From Isoetes engelmannii (taxonomy: Eukaryota > Streptophyta > Lycopodiopsida > Isoetales > Isoetaceae): a stretch of DNA of 27,960 nucleotides. Below, one piece after another: positions 1-9,900 of this stretch; the stretch's first letter is position 1, and each line of letters begins with the position of its first letter. A program made the position numbers and the translations under genes. The stretch is taken from assembly GCA_011763485.2 (NCBI GenBank), contig JAANSK020055576.1, forward strand, positions 1-27,960, given 5' to 3'. The notes beneath the pieces were generated by a model. The model had not been told where the DNA came from and did no database searches. It saw only the letters and a program-made list of their open reading frames with translations.

Positions 1-80
1 TTATCCAGAAGTTACGGGGCCATTTTGCCGAGTTCCTTCAACATGGTTCTCCCAAGCGCCTTAGTATACTCTACTTGAGA
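1..80 (-). rRNA. Organellar 23S/26S rRNA fragment (nuclear insert, probably mitochondrial)
   Basis: The first ~80 bases, read on the minus strand, match the conserved region of bacterial-type large-subunit rRNA near E. coli positions 1650-1720. The plus strand shows GTTACGGGGCCATTTTGCC followed by GAGTTCCTTCAACATGG and GCGCCTTAGTATACTCTAC. The part reading AACCATGTTGAAGGAACTC on the minus strand follows the alphaproteobacterial and mitochondrial pattern rather than the plastid one as I recall them, so a mitochondrial source is favoured. Similarity stops near base 80 and runs off the left edge. The surroundings are transposon remains, so this is more likely a nuclear copy of organellar DNA than a working rRNA gene. 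Confidence 0.7.
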
Positions 81-660
81 TTATCCTTGTCAAAAAGAAA
101 GATTCGAAGTGGTTTATAATTCACCTAGTGTTGACTGTAATACACGCGTATGTATATCAACAAGTTATGATGAAATAACTCCAATTCGTTTGATAGTCAG
201 TATACATTTATTAGTCCGCCGGCGGGAGTGAGAATTAGCTTACACCATGAGTTATGCATTTTCAAAACTGTTTATTATGTGTTAGAGACATACGGGTTAA
301 ATAGACATGGGTCTGATGGATGTAAAGCAATGTATTGCCAATAGTAAGTTGAAAGCATTATACCAAGTATTGACATGATCATAATGACCTAAGTATGTTT
401 AGGACAGCATGCCTAGAAATGTCCAAAAAAGTTCTAAAGTTTGAATGGCTTTTTGACTTATAGGTTTTTTAGAAAATACTAGGTCCTGTGCTTAAATACA
501 AACACCTGATTATGGTTAAGACTGCTTATGGTTCTGCTTATTACTTGCCATGGTCTTAAGTAGATAAAAGTCTGTTGAAAAACAGATTAAAAAGTTTTTT
601 ATTCCACACTCACTTCAATAGTTATACTATTGATTAGGGCAATAATATTTATATTTTTCT
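81..660. other. Non-coding stretch, nothing recognised
   Basis: AT-rich sequence between the rRNA scrap and the retroelement coding remains. It has no open frame of note, no tandem repeat and no terminal repeat that I could see. It may be the 5' untranslated part of the neighbouring retroelement, but nothing in the sequence proves that. Confidence 0.5.
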
Positions 661-3645
661 AATGTATTTATCAGGTTGCCTACTGAATCTATTTTTTCAA
701 TTATATATGAGCATCAGCAAGAGGATACCCCTAACATATACAAATTCTGGATCAAAGAACTTGTTGCCTTTGATTATGGCAAATGCAATATTCTCAGTCC
801 TAATGTTGCAATTTTGGGCTGCATCAGAGGTAAGAGCATCCATTCTTACATTACTTTCAAAGAGGCTAATCTCGTGGACAAGAGCCTCTCAACAGTTGCA
901 TATCTGAGTTTTTAGTGGCTGGTTCAAACTTTTCCACAAAATGAGAGTGGAAAACTATGAGTTCAACAAATGCAGAGAATTGTTGATAGAAGCATACAAT
1001 GAAATGGATAATACTTTTTACAAACGCACTTGTAAGGAGGACGAAGCTTCTCTCAAATTTATGACTAGTATCAAGGCTTTGGAGGCTGCAAACAACATTA
1101 CATAGTCATTTGATGAAGAAGGTGAGGATATCAAAATCATTGAAATTGCTGGAGAAGTGCAGGAGTGCTTATTCTCTGACACAGACCTCAATGATGAGGA
1201 TTTCATGAGTATTAATAGAAAACCTAAGAAGGTGGAACTGAAAATGGAAATCAGCAACATGAAGAAGACATCCAGGTTCTTGAATTAAATTTATCTAACT
1301 CCACTTGCTTTCCTATTATTATTGAGCAGACAGTGGAATGTTATGCATCAGTACATGATCATGCGATTTGGAAGAGCATGAATGTTGGTGTCGTTGCTCC
1401 CATTGATTTGGATACTTGGGTAGTACTTTCTGGAAGCACTTCTATTGAGATCAAGACTGCCAAAATTGCAGCACTTAAAATGGAGAAGTTCCTAGAATCC
1501 TATGAGGTAGACCTTCCTTTTAAAATGGATTTCTTTGGGCAGACATATAAAAGAAATGCACCTATTATATTGGCACAAAAAGGACACATGGCTTTTACAA
1601 ATATTGATAGGAATGATTATTATCTCAAACATGTATGGAGGTCTCGCTGCCCATATTTTAGATGCTTATGTGAAAAGGAGAAACTTGGAAACAGCAAAAA
1701 CAAAAGGAAAAAGGATGATGAATGCTGGTGTGGGATCATCTGGTTTGACCAAGGAATATGGTTCACAATTAACCATATGGAAAAACTTTATCCAAGTACA
1801 TCTCCAATGGCCAAGATGGTTACCTTGACCAAATTCCTGAACAGGATTATGAGGCATGTTGTTCTGGCTTATATTCCTTACTTGGAGGTTAGGGAACTCA
1901 TGTTCAATATGACTTCAAAATTTGCCAAAAACCCTCGCAAAGGATTGAAAGCTGCTTTTGGTAACAGTGCATTGGCTGACCTAGCAAAAAAAATGATCAA
2001 ACAATATCTTTCCTTAAAGCATGCAATGCTGCCAACAGAGCTTCTTATTACAAACCATACAATACCCATACAATAATAGTAATAGATCTTCTCAGGGATG
2101 CATTGCATCTCCATGTTTACCTCCCAGAATTACCTTGGACCCTAAGAAATCAGTGGAATCTGAGACTTTACATGCTATCCCTATGCAGAAGGGAAAGTTA
2201 GGCAATAGGGAGGAAAATTCTATCAATAAGGAGAATGGGAAAGTAATATCACTGGATAACAGTACTCCTACAAAGCTGGATTTTGTTGCAGATTCTCAGT
2301 AATAGAGAAATAGCAGGGAAATATATGATAGTTTCTTTACATATTCTTTTCTAGAATGGAAAAGGTTTTTTGAAAAATATAAAAACCTATGACAAAATGT
2401 CATTTGCCATTTGGCTTGTAGGTTCTATGAACCTTGCGTTTAATATAGAAGTTTATTTTTTACCAGTAATCATTGGTGGCTTTAGTGATTCTAACTTAAG
2501 TTATTTTTGTAGGAAAATAATGAGGAGATCAGAACTATTATCAGAGATATTAACAGAAATAAACATCTTAGCACTAAACCCAAGGAGATGGATACACGCA
2601 TTGTACACATGAAGTTTTTATCCAAAGCATTAGATGCATTTAACATTAGAAAGGTCTTTCACACTTTTTATATGAGATACTACATGAAAAAGGGACTGAA
2701 ATCGTGGATAAAATGATTTTTGGTTGGAAGTATGTTGAGCAACTAAGGGATAAGGTCTATAAATCCTTTAGGGTGTTTGCTAGTGAAGATACTAATAAAT
2801 GCCCATGCAGAAACCCAAATTTAGCAAAGTTCATTGATCAAAGGATTGATCACATCAAAACTTCAAATCTTGACATTGTTCACAACCCTAAAATAAGAAA
2901 GGCTTTCAAATTTGGGTTGAACCACATACCAGATCAACCACTGGACGTGCAAGAATTTATGGAATAATTTGACAGCTTGTGCCACCAATTTGTCCATAAA
3001 TATGATTTGTTAGAAATCAATGAAGAGGACATTATTTATATTTGTGACATTCTAAGAAGGGCAGCTAGGGCAGAAGCAGTAGACATCAAAAATGCACTAC
3101 CACATAAGAGATTTCTATGGCAGGATTCTTTGGTCAGAAAAAACATTGAGTGGCTAAACCAGAACTTATATGTAGCTGGTCTGGATAAGGCAGCCAATAA
3201 CCCCATTTTTATATGTCCGTTACACATAGCAGAATTGGCTTTACGAAGATTAACTAACCCTGACTTTGAGAAAATAAGTGCCACCACTGATGTGGTTAAA
3301 AACCAATGCCTACTGGATATCAATAATTTGATGGAGAATGTGCAGGTAAGTAGCAGCAATCTACCCTATTTGATGTCTGCATACAAAGAACAGCAAGGAG
3401 AATACAGATGGCTGACAAATGCCCACAACCCCATCTACATGGAAATAGCAAATATGGTGACAGGTATTCTCAATGATTTCATTAGAATATGGCCAGAAGT
3501 GTGTTATAAAAGCACTACCAAGTACAGACTATGGAGTACAAGAAAAATCAATGCATGTTGGATCATAAACTCTGCCTATGATGTGGTACTAAACGTGCCT
3601 AATAGAATTTTTAATGTATTCTCTGTTGACTTAACAAAGTGTTAA
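661..3645 (+). mobile_element. Decayed retroelement coding region ending in a Penelope-like/related reverse transcriptase
   Basis: A run of plus-strand coding blocks of similar base composition covers about 3 kb, broken into several frames. Blocks lie at about 676-915, 925-1290, 1333-2076, 2100-2302, 2513-2700, 2704-2967 and 2977-3645. The first blocks give proteins I do not recognise; one has Cys and basic clusters (around 1650-1740). The last blocks read as the start of a reverse transcriptase: a segment ending LDKAANNPIFICPLH resembles the ADKG-type motif 1 of Penelope-like elements, LPYLMSAYKEQQGEYRW resembles the lPxxYxxxKxHK...RxI motif 2, and VFSVDLTKC resembles motif A with its catalytic Asp. 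Coding stops there, so the catalytic YxDD region is absent. I see no LTRs. The family call rests on motif shape only; a telomerase-like or LINE reverse transcriptase is the alternative. Confidence 0.5.
2977..3645 (+). pseudogene. N-terminal half of a reverse transcriptase (finger motifs to motif A)
   Basis: This is the longest clean block of the element, 222 residues. Residues about 65-80 carry the DKAAN motif, residues about 125-145 the YKEQQGEYRW motif, and the last residues VFSVDLTKC fit motif A. Palm motifs B and C (the YxDD box) are not found in the following 300 bases. The preceding block at 2704-2967 continues the same protein type, with RNPNLAKFIDQRIDHIK and a KIRKAFKFGLNHIP stretch that recalls the linker before the fingers in Penelope-like proteins. 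It cannot act as a polymerase as it stands. Confidence 0.45.
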
Positions 3646-3830
3646 TGAAAATATACCACTGCTTGGGGATGAAGGAATAATTGAAATCATATATGAGATT
3701 ACTGATATGCGTGGCATGTGTACATGGCGTCCGGGCCAGCAATGCATGCCATATGCACACGACGTGCCACGTGTAAATGCCACGTGGCCAGACGATGTTG
3801 CATGCAACGTCGAGCGGTCCAAGAAAAAAA
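3646..3830. other. GC-richer islet with two G-boxes and a 12-bp palindrome
   Basis: Directly after the retroelement there is a short GC-richer stretch with repeated GCCACGTG-type words. CACGTG G-box cores lie at 3768-3773 and 3781-3786, 13 bp apart, and a perfect palindrome GTTGCATGCAAC lies at 3797-3808. G-boxes bind bZIP and bHLH factors in plants, but no gene starts nearby, so a regulatory role is unproven. It may instead be part of a transposon end. Confidence 0.35.
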
Positions 3831-3862
3831 AAACTGGATTTATTGTTGGAAGTGGATACAAG

Positions 3863-3972
3863 TAACTTAATTTTGAATCAAGCATATGATGAAATTCGAT
3901 ACACATAATTTGATTTTGAATCAAGCATATGTTGAAATTCAATATAAATAATTTAATTTTGAATTTTAATAC
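3863..3972. repeat. 43-bp tandem repeat, about 2.5 copies
   Basis: The word TTTGAATCAAGCATATG recurs with a 43-bp period. Units start at 3863, 3906 and 3949, and the third is cut short. The units are AT-rich and differ at a few positions. No coding potential is seen. Confidence 0.75.
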
Positions 3973-4004
3973 TAAGAATATGAGTATTCACGGATTAAGA
4001 GGAG

Positions 4005-4095
4005 CATCCACATTTTTAGCCTTGAGATTTCAAAATAGGCTTATAATCGTGAACAACAAAAAGACTCGTTAAGGGGAGCATCCACTTTTTACAAA
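4005..4095. repeat. Short direct repeat around GGAGCATCCAC
   Basis: The word AGGAGCATCCACATTTTT near 4010 recurs as GGGGAGCATCCACTTTTT near 4074, in the same orientation, each preceded by a TTAA(G)-like sequence. Repeats of this kind can be subterminal repeats of a small DNA transposon, but I could not find a matching inverted copy. The rest of 3973-4267 shows nothing recognisable apart from GATC-rich sequence at 4170-4200. Confidence 0.4.
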
Positions 4096-4259
4096 TATAG
4101 TCTAAAACTAATCTAAGTCTCAAACTTGGTATCTTCATCACTTGATTGAAAGACGTGGCTTGGCCGGAATCAAGATCTCCGGGATCCTGATCTCTGGGAT
4201 CCACGTGGCTGAAGTCCTTACTATGGCTATGGAAAGGATCTCAGACAGACGGATTAGGA

Positions 4260-5058
4260 ACTGATATCTATGTATTGGCGTTAAGCCACGCTCGCAATTG
4301 ATCCAACTCAGCTTTTGACAATCCGGCGACGGCTTTCGCGAGAGTCGGAGCTATAGAAACCACAATAATATCATGCAAGGAATCATTTATATTAAAAAAG
4401 AAAAAAAAAAAAACATGTCCTAATAAGCAAACCTGTGGTGGACGAAGTTTGGCTACCCGAATCATCAGTGCCACTGCCTCCCCTACCAAAAGGACGTCTC
4501 CTTCATTCTTCTCTAAATTGTTCTTGTTACCCTACGTAACAAAAATTCATGCATAAATCTATATATACGACGATCTAATTAGGAGGTCAAGCATGTATAA
4601 ATATACTTACCTTCATCTTGACGTTCATTCTGCCCCTTGGGATTCCGACAAACCATAACGGCAAGTACAGTTGCAAAAACACCTAGGCATTGAAAAAATT
4701 ATGGAAGAAAACAATTGATAAGTACAAAATTATGGGGTTCTAGTAAGGTGATGGAGACTCAAGTACCTACAAAGCCAGGCAAACATTGTACCGAAGGATG
4801 GCAGCTGGTGCGTCGCTTTTGGTGGAGGGGGAGGGGCTGCCTGGCTTCAGAATATCTATTCATGGTAAAGAAAAGCACATACAATGAGCAGAACTACGTA
4901 GAGTTCACCTTGCCCCATGTCTATATTCAACGTTCAAATGGAAATTATGGAGAGAAATGAAGAGAAATTTAGGGTTCAATTTGCACCCAAAGGCGTCGCA
5001 ATTTATGACGTGGCATCGCACAGACGTCGCAAGATACGCCATTCTCTTGTAGTGAGGA
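4260..5058 (-). mobile_element. Possible CACTA (En/Spm) DNA transposon, one end visible
   Basis: The minus strand from 5058 begins CACTACAAGAGAATGGCG. CACTACAAGA is the standard terminal word of plant CACTA elements. Within the next ~70 bases the word TTGCGACG occurs twice (near 4999 and 5030), together with GCGATG and CACGTC words. This fits the short subterminal repeats to which CACTA transposases bind. I did not find the opposite CACTA end in the window, so the left boundary given here is arbitrary and no target-site duplication could be checked. The gene-like blocks at 4268-4975 lie just inside this end. Confidence 0.45.
4268..4975 (-). pseudogene. Gene-like exon blocks inside a CACTA-type element (cargo or gene fragment)
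   Basis: On the minus strand several short blocks flanked by plausible splice sites are lined up in order. A possible start reads MGQGELYVVLLI (ATG near 4922), followed by GTATGT. A block at about 4614-4676 gives VFATVLAVMVCRNPKGQNE, which looks like a membrane segment followed by a polar tail. A block near 4435-4520 gives GRGGSGTDDSGSQTSSTT. A last block at about 4268-4351 gives APTLAKAVAGLSKAELDQLR and ends at a TAG/TAA region near 4268. The last two join in frame across a GT...AG intron of about 80 nt. I could not join the upstream blocks in one frame without meeting a stop, so this may be a decayed or wrongly modelled gene. I do not recognise the protein. Confidence 0.3.
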
Positions 5059-5216
5059 GGAGTAGATTATATCTTTGTAGGGAATGAGGAATTGATCCTA
5101 AGAGATGAGCATTGGGTAGATGCTGAAGGTACAACCATGGAAGAAGATGCTTGACTGGCATAAAAATGCCCAGCAGTTCTATGCTTTGACCCCACTATAC
5201 ATGATGAGACTTGCAC

Positions 5217-5300
5217 TCACCCGCTTCTTCACCTGATGGTAGCCAGTGGGTTTTGAACTGTCGACAACCTTAAAACCGAACCATCAGACCACCACTATGG
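5217..5300 (-). repeat. Possible tRNA-derived SINE head (A/B-box-like words)
   Basis: On the minus strand TGGTCTGATGG (about 5291-5281) resembles an RNA polymerase III A box, and AGTTCAAAACC (5259-5249) resembles a B box. They sit about 21 bp apart, shorter than in most tRNAs. No clear poly(A) tail or target duplication was seen. It could be chance. Confidence 0.2.
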
Positions 5301-5530
5301 CATGCATTTCCCTTGTTAGACAACCTCGTCAACAACAATGTGTGGGTAGTGTTAAGATTTTCTACTCTCCCCTACATTAATTGTTTTGTATATTGACTAA
5401 CTTGAAGATTGGGTTGCCCAACATGGGGGTGGAGGTGCGCATATTGCTCATCGTATTAAAAAACAATTCTATACACAGACGATTCATTCTCTTGGCCCAT
5501 ACATCAGCTAGTATACAACAACAAATGCAT

Positions 5531-5628
5531 TAAAGTAGATTCTATCAAAGCACTGATATGCAAGTCAACATGACCAAGTGCTAAAGTAGCTTCTATCGAA
5601 TGATATGCGAGTCAACGTGACCAAGTCC
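5531..5628. repeat. Imperfect tandem duplication, ~50 bp x 2
   Basis: The segment starting TAAAGTAGATTCTATC at 5531 recurs at 5582 as TAAAGTAGCTTCTATC. Both copies continue through GATATGC..GTCAAC.TGACCAAGT. A 4-bp gap and a few substitutions separate them. Confidence 0.75.
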
Positions 5629-5762
5629 AAAATTTTAGTAGTTTCCTCTGCCCCCAAGTTCAATTCTCCTACAAAGGGGCAATTAGTGGAAGTGGTGCAT
5701 TAAATTGGAAACTTGAGGGTAAATGCAATGGAAGGCATTATATATGCTATGCAGAAAAATTG

Positions 5763-5824
5763 TTTCAAACAAGAGCTTGGTGATTGGTCCCATTTCAAGC
5801 AAGAGCTTCGTGATTGGTCCCATC
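5763..5824. repeat. 30-bp tandem duplication
   Basis: TTTCAAACAAGAGCTTGGTG starting at 5763 is followed 30 bp later by TTTCAAGCAAGAGCTTCGTG. Both continue ATTGGTCCCAT. Two copies with two substitutions; no coding context. Confidence 0.8.
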
Positions 5825-6789
5825 GTGCTGCCAGATAAGATAGTCTAAAACGTGTTCAAAAGAATGTTTTAACATGTGAATTACGGCTCAAGACTACTTT
5901 TCAGATAACCTCCTCCGACAGATTTCTTTCTTGGTCCATTGTGTAGGATGCTAATAAAAGATATATCTATTGCTTGGTGTAGCTTGGATACGCGGTCGAG
6001 TACTCTTCACTCTGTAGTAGCGTTCAAATATTTACTTTGAAGTATTTTGACCAAATTCTTTGCTACCTTCATACAGAGGAGTGTCAATGCTGTGTTGCTA
6101 TCTTTGAGTGAATTTATAGAAGAATCCATGTTGATGGAGAGGTTGTTGGACGCACTTTCTATTGAGTGAGAAAGATATGAAGAATGAGCGAAAAGGAGAA
6201 AGCAGAGGATTAGGAGAGCGAAAAGAAACTACTAAAAAGACAGTTCTTCGTACCTTAACTTACTGATAACTTCCTATAATAACATCACTCTTCTTTGAAA
6301 ATTTGCAACCAAGGTTTGAGTCCTGGACCAACTAAAATTAACGAGCAAATAGTTAGGGGGGTTTTCTATGGGCGATGATACAGTGATGGATTCAGGTAGC
6401 GACGGATCCAGGTTTCAAACCTGCACATAAAACATGCACAGAAAAGTATCCGATCTCAAATACCTCAAATACTTTGCGCTCAGGTGAGCTTGATCTATCG
6501 GCTGAGAGTCTTTCCCCATGCATCATTCGGCTGAGATTGCTGCAAAAATTCTTCAGGTCTGGTGATCTTTGGGAACCCGAAAACCTTGCTCTGAGATGAG
6601 CATTCAGGAATCAGACTCCATGGAAACACCCCTTATCCAAAGTTGGATCTCCAGAGTTGTTTTCCTGTTTTATCGCTGGTTAGAGTTATACATAGCCATA
6701 GCTGACAATCCCAGCCATGAAACTCGACCAACGCCGATCTCGGACCTCCACAACGAACATTCTAGCATCCCCGCAACATATTAATCATA

Positions 6790-6968
6790 GCCAATCGAAA
6801 ATACAAAGACCATCCATTTTATTGTTTCAGAGACGCAAGTGTTTCTTTCACAAATTCAAAGTCTACAACTCAAAGTCTGAGTCAACAATGAAAAGATTGA
6901 ATTTGAGTGTACTTCGTAATTTACAGAATGGCGTAGTGGCCAAGCTTACAAATGATACACCACCATTT
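6790..6968 (-). other. 3' UTR of the CPSF160 gene with AATAAA signal
   Basis: The minus-strand sequence after the CPSF160 stop codon (6971-6969) runs without coding for at least 180 bases. An AATAAA hexamer lies at 6823-6818 on the minus strand, about 146 nt past the stop, which is a usual distance for a plant near-upstream element. Cleavage would then fall near 6790-6805. The exact end is inferred. This gene's own product is the CPSF subunit long tied to polyadenylation-signal recognition. Confidence 0.45.
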
Positions 6969-9900
6969 CTAGAAGAAGTTAGTGCTTACGGAAAGATCAC
7001 GTAAATTTGCTAAAATTTGTGACCTCGTTGAACCAATCTGACGGGCAACCACCATTTGTTGGGTCATCGGCAAATCTTCATAGCTGAAAATGTGCATGAC
7101 AGACAGACAGTTATATCAAAAAAATCGAAATTGGAAAAGAGAATGTGGGACCGATTTCTTACTGTGCAAGTAGCTCGCAATCCACAATTGTGTCCGGCCC
7201 TGGACGATGAGATGCACCATCAGATCGGAACTGCCTAAATGCCCGTGGGTTTAATCCACCAATGTGTCCCACTGCATCTATAAGCTTGGGTTGCAAAGTC
7301 TTGAGTCTTCGAAATGTCAATTCATCTACAGGTGCAACATACCCAATGCCTCCATCTAAAGTGCCGAAGTACAAGGCGAATCTATTCGACCGTGCCGTTG
7401 GAGATGTCGGCAGCATTTGCAGTCTCAAGAACTTAGTGATATGTGCTCCTACATGAAATTCAGCTTTGGATAGTAACTTCTGACCCTTCCAACTTTCCAC
7501 ACTCTTAGGTGCATATGAAAATATCTGCAAAAAATGAAACCCCATCAGATGCGTATGGAGATTAACAATTCTAACAGGAGTTATTTCATAATAGAATCAA
7601 AGAATTACATCCATCGTCATTATTACTTTTACCTGAATATTTTTCCTACTGTCAGACACCATTAGACTGAGAATGCTGCCATCAATCATGAACTCTGTCG
7701 CATAACAATCTAGGGCTCCAAAGTCTTTTGCAAGCAGAACGAGCTGTGCACCCTCTTCCTTCCAGCACAAAAAGTATACACTTTTATGTATGTCACCAAA
7801 TAAGACAAAATTCTTCACCTGAAACAGCACGACCATAAATAGATGAGGTGACAAAGCCTTTGCCACACTCCAGATAAACAATCTTACAATGTTTAAGCTG
7901 ACAACATAGAGTGGTGCGTCAAAAAATGCAGTTCCATTCAGTTCTGATCCGTTCCAGGTGTGAAGAATTATTTTAGGACCAATTGCGACCAGAAGATGTC
8001 CCTGGAGTGATGCAATTGCTGATATTGCTCCCTTGAGTTCCTTGGAAAACACCTCTCTTACCCACGAATTGGCATCATTGGGGTCAGAACCCAGTGACAA
8101 AAGAATAATTCGACCTCGTATAGCTACATCCTCCCCCTGTGCAAAAGCTGTCCCAATAGCCAGCAAATTTTGGGTCTGATCTGTTGAGAGATTCTGTAAG
8201 AAAAAACAGGGCTTTGTCAATAACTATAAAGTAACAACTTTCTCTGGAGGGTTAGAAGAGACAAGTATTACCTTGACATTAACAATTCTTACAGTAAGGG
8301 CATTTTCCATTGTCTGCATCTTTAATTTGCCCTTTGTTTCCCATGCAACCCCCTGCTTTGCTGGTCGAAGTACTCGAACCTCATACTCATCCACCATAAC
8401 TAACTTATTTCCATCCTCCCCATTACAGTGATCTGTTTGTTCAGCTTGATTTCCTGGCTGGTCCAGTGAAGGCAAGACCACAGAAGCTGGTACAGACACC
8501 TGCAAACAAATTTGCTATAGATGAAAAGCATCAAATTACAAAATTAAACATTGCAGACTTACATTAAAGGAGACAATAAGAGCATATAGATTCATGTCGG
8601 AATGGTAAGTAATTTGATGAGGTGTCCCGCGCAGAGGAATCTGTAAAGGGGATTATTAACAAACTTAGAAGTTAATCCTATAGACGCCTGATAAATTCAA
8701 CTCAACAGCACTCAAAAGACCAATAAAATTTCAGGCCATATTTTTATCATTCTTCAAGGGTATCCATTTCAACCCGATAAATCCCAATATGAACTGCAGA
8801 GCAGTCCAAATATTCATGACGCAGCAGCTGGCAGTGGAATCTTTGCATTTACAGTGGAATCCTTCCCCGAGCTCAATTACACAATAACTAATCTATATGC
8901 AGATTTAGCAACTTGCCTTTTGCACAGGCCAGTGGCAGTCATAATTGAGAAGTGTCGGGAGCTGACATATTTTAAGCAACCCCTATAGCAAGAAGAGTAT
9001 CAATAAGCATGTTAAAGAAACATGATACCACCGCATACAGCACATTTCCAAAACCTTTTATACCTGGTCCGTAATATATATAAGACCATGCTGGCAGTTT
9101 ATATTGTGTAAAGCCGTGAATGCTAAAGCCCTCCCGTCAACCACCTAGAATTCCATGTATGGATTGCATCAACAACTAGGATATCAACCATAAAGCAACA
9201 GCAAATCATAAACAATGCAACCATGCTGTCATCCTTGTGCTGCAACAAACAAGTTGAGTCAGTATAACCAGCTTTTGCACAAGCATGTCAGCAACACGAA
9301 GGGGCAGCTCTATCGGGCAGCAAGTCCAATAAATTTTGGATTTTAAGTATTTCGATGCAGGCAACTTCAGATGCCCAACCTCAAAGGTTCATAGAGAACG
9401 ACATGATGGACTAAGGCAAATGTGGCTCGCCCCCAACTGCATAAAATCAAATGGGATTCTCTGGCAGCCTTTGGGCTCCAAAAAAAGCAAGGCTTTAGTC
9501 AGCAAGCAAATGCTGGATGTTGGCCTGCAAGTTGTAATTCGGCCGGACAGCAGACATCATGGGGCAAGCCATTGTGAAATCAAATGCCACGGAATTCCAG
9601 GACCTCACAACATGCCTCTAAGGCCCTCTTTATCCTTTAAGCTAACACAATATTCTGAAGACGTTATCATCATGCAGAGAATGTGCAATATCCAGAACAT
9701 TTTGTCCAAGAATAAACTCCACCATTTACTTGCAAAACGTGGTAGTTATAACTCGTTACAAAAGCTATTTCGAAAATCAGCCCTCACAAAATAATATTAT
9801 CCATTTTCTAAGAGATCTCATTCTTAAGACTGTCTCAGGGGGCACAGTAAACCTGAACACAGGGATTCTCATCTAGATGCAAGATGTATGCAGGTGAAAT

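Larger units (their letters stand above)
5062..6568. other. Intergenic, small duplications only
   Basis: No open frame that looks coding. Two imperfect tandem duplications are described separately (5531-5628 and 5763-5824). A tRNA-like promoter pair that could mark a SINE lies at 5217-5300. The rest of the stretch, including the AG-rich part near 6165-6240, shows nothing I can name. Confidence 0.5.

Noticed and set aside
662-907. 81-codon frame overlapping the start of the retroelement region
   Set aside because: The other frame over the same bases (676-915) fits the neighbouring coding blocks better; this one looks like its shadow.
6313-6323. GGTTTGAGTCC, a good match to an RNA polymerase III B box
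   Set aside because: No A box at the right distance and no tRNA fold around it.
9336-9794. 152-codon open frame on the plus strand, opposite CPSF160 intron 17
   Set aside because: It is long for chance but has no recognisable motif, no gene-like context and no splice partners; it lies wholly in an intron. I treat it as a chance frame or an unidentifiable old insertion.
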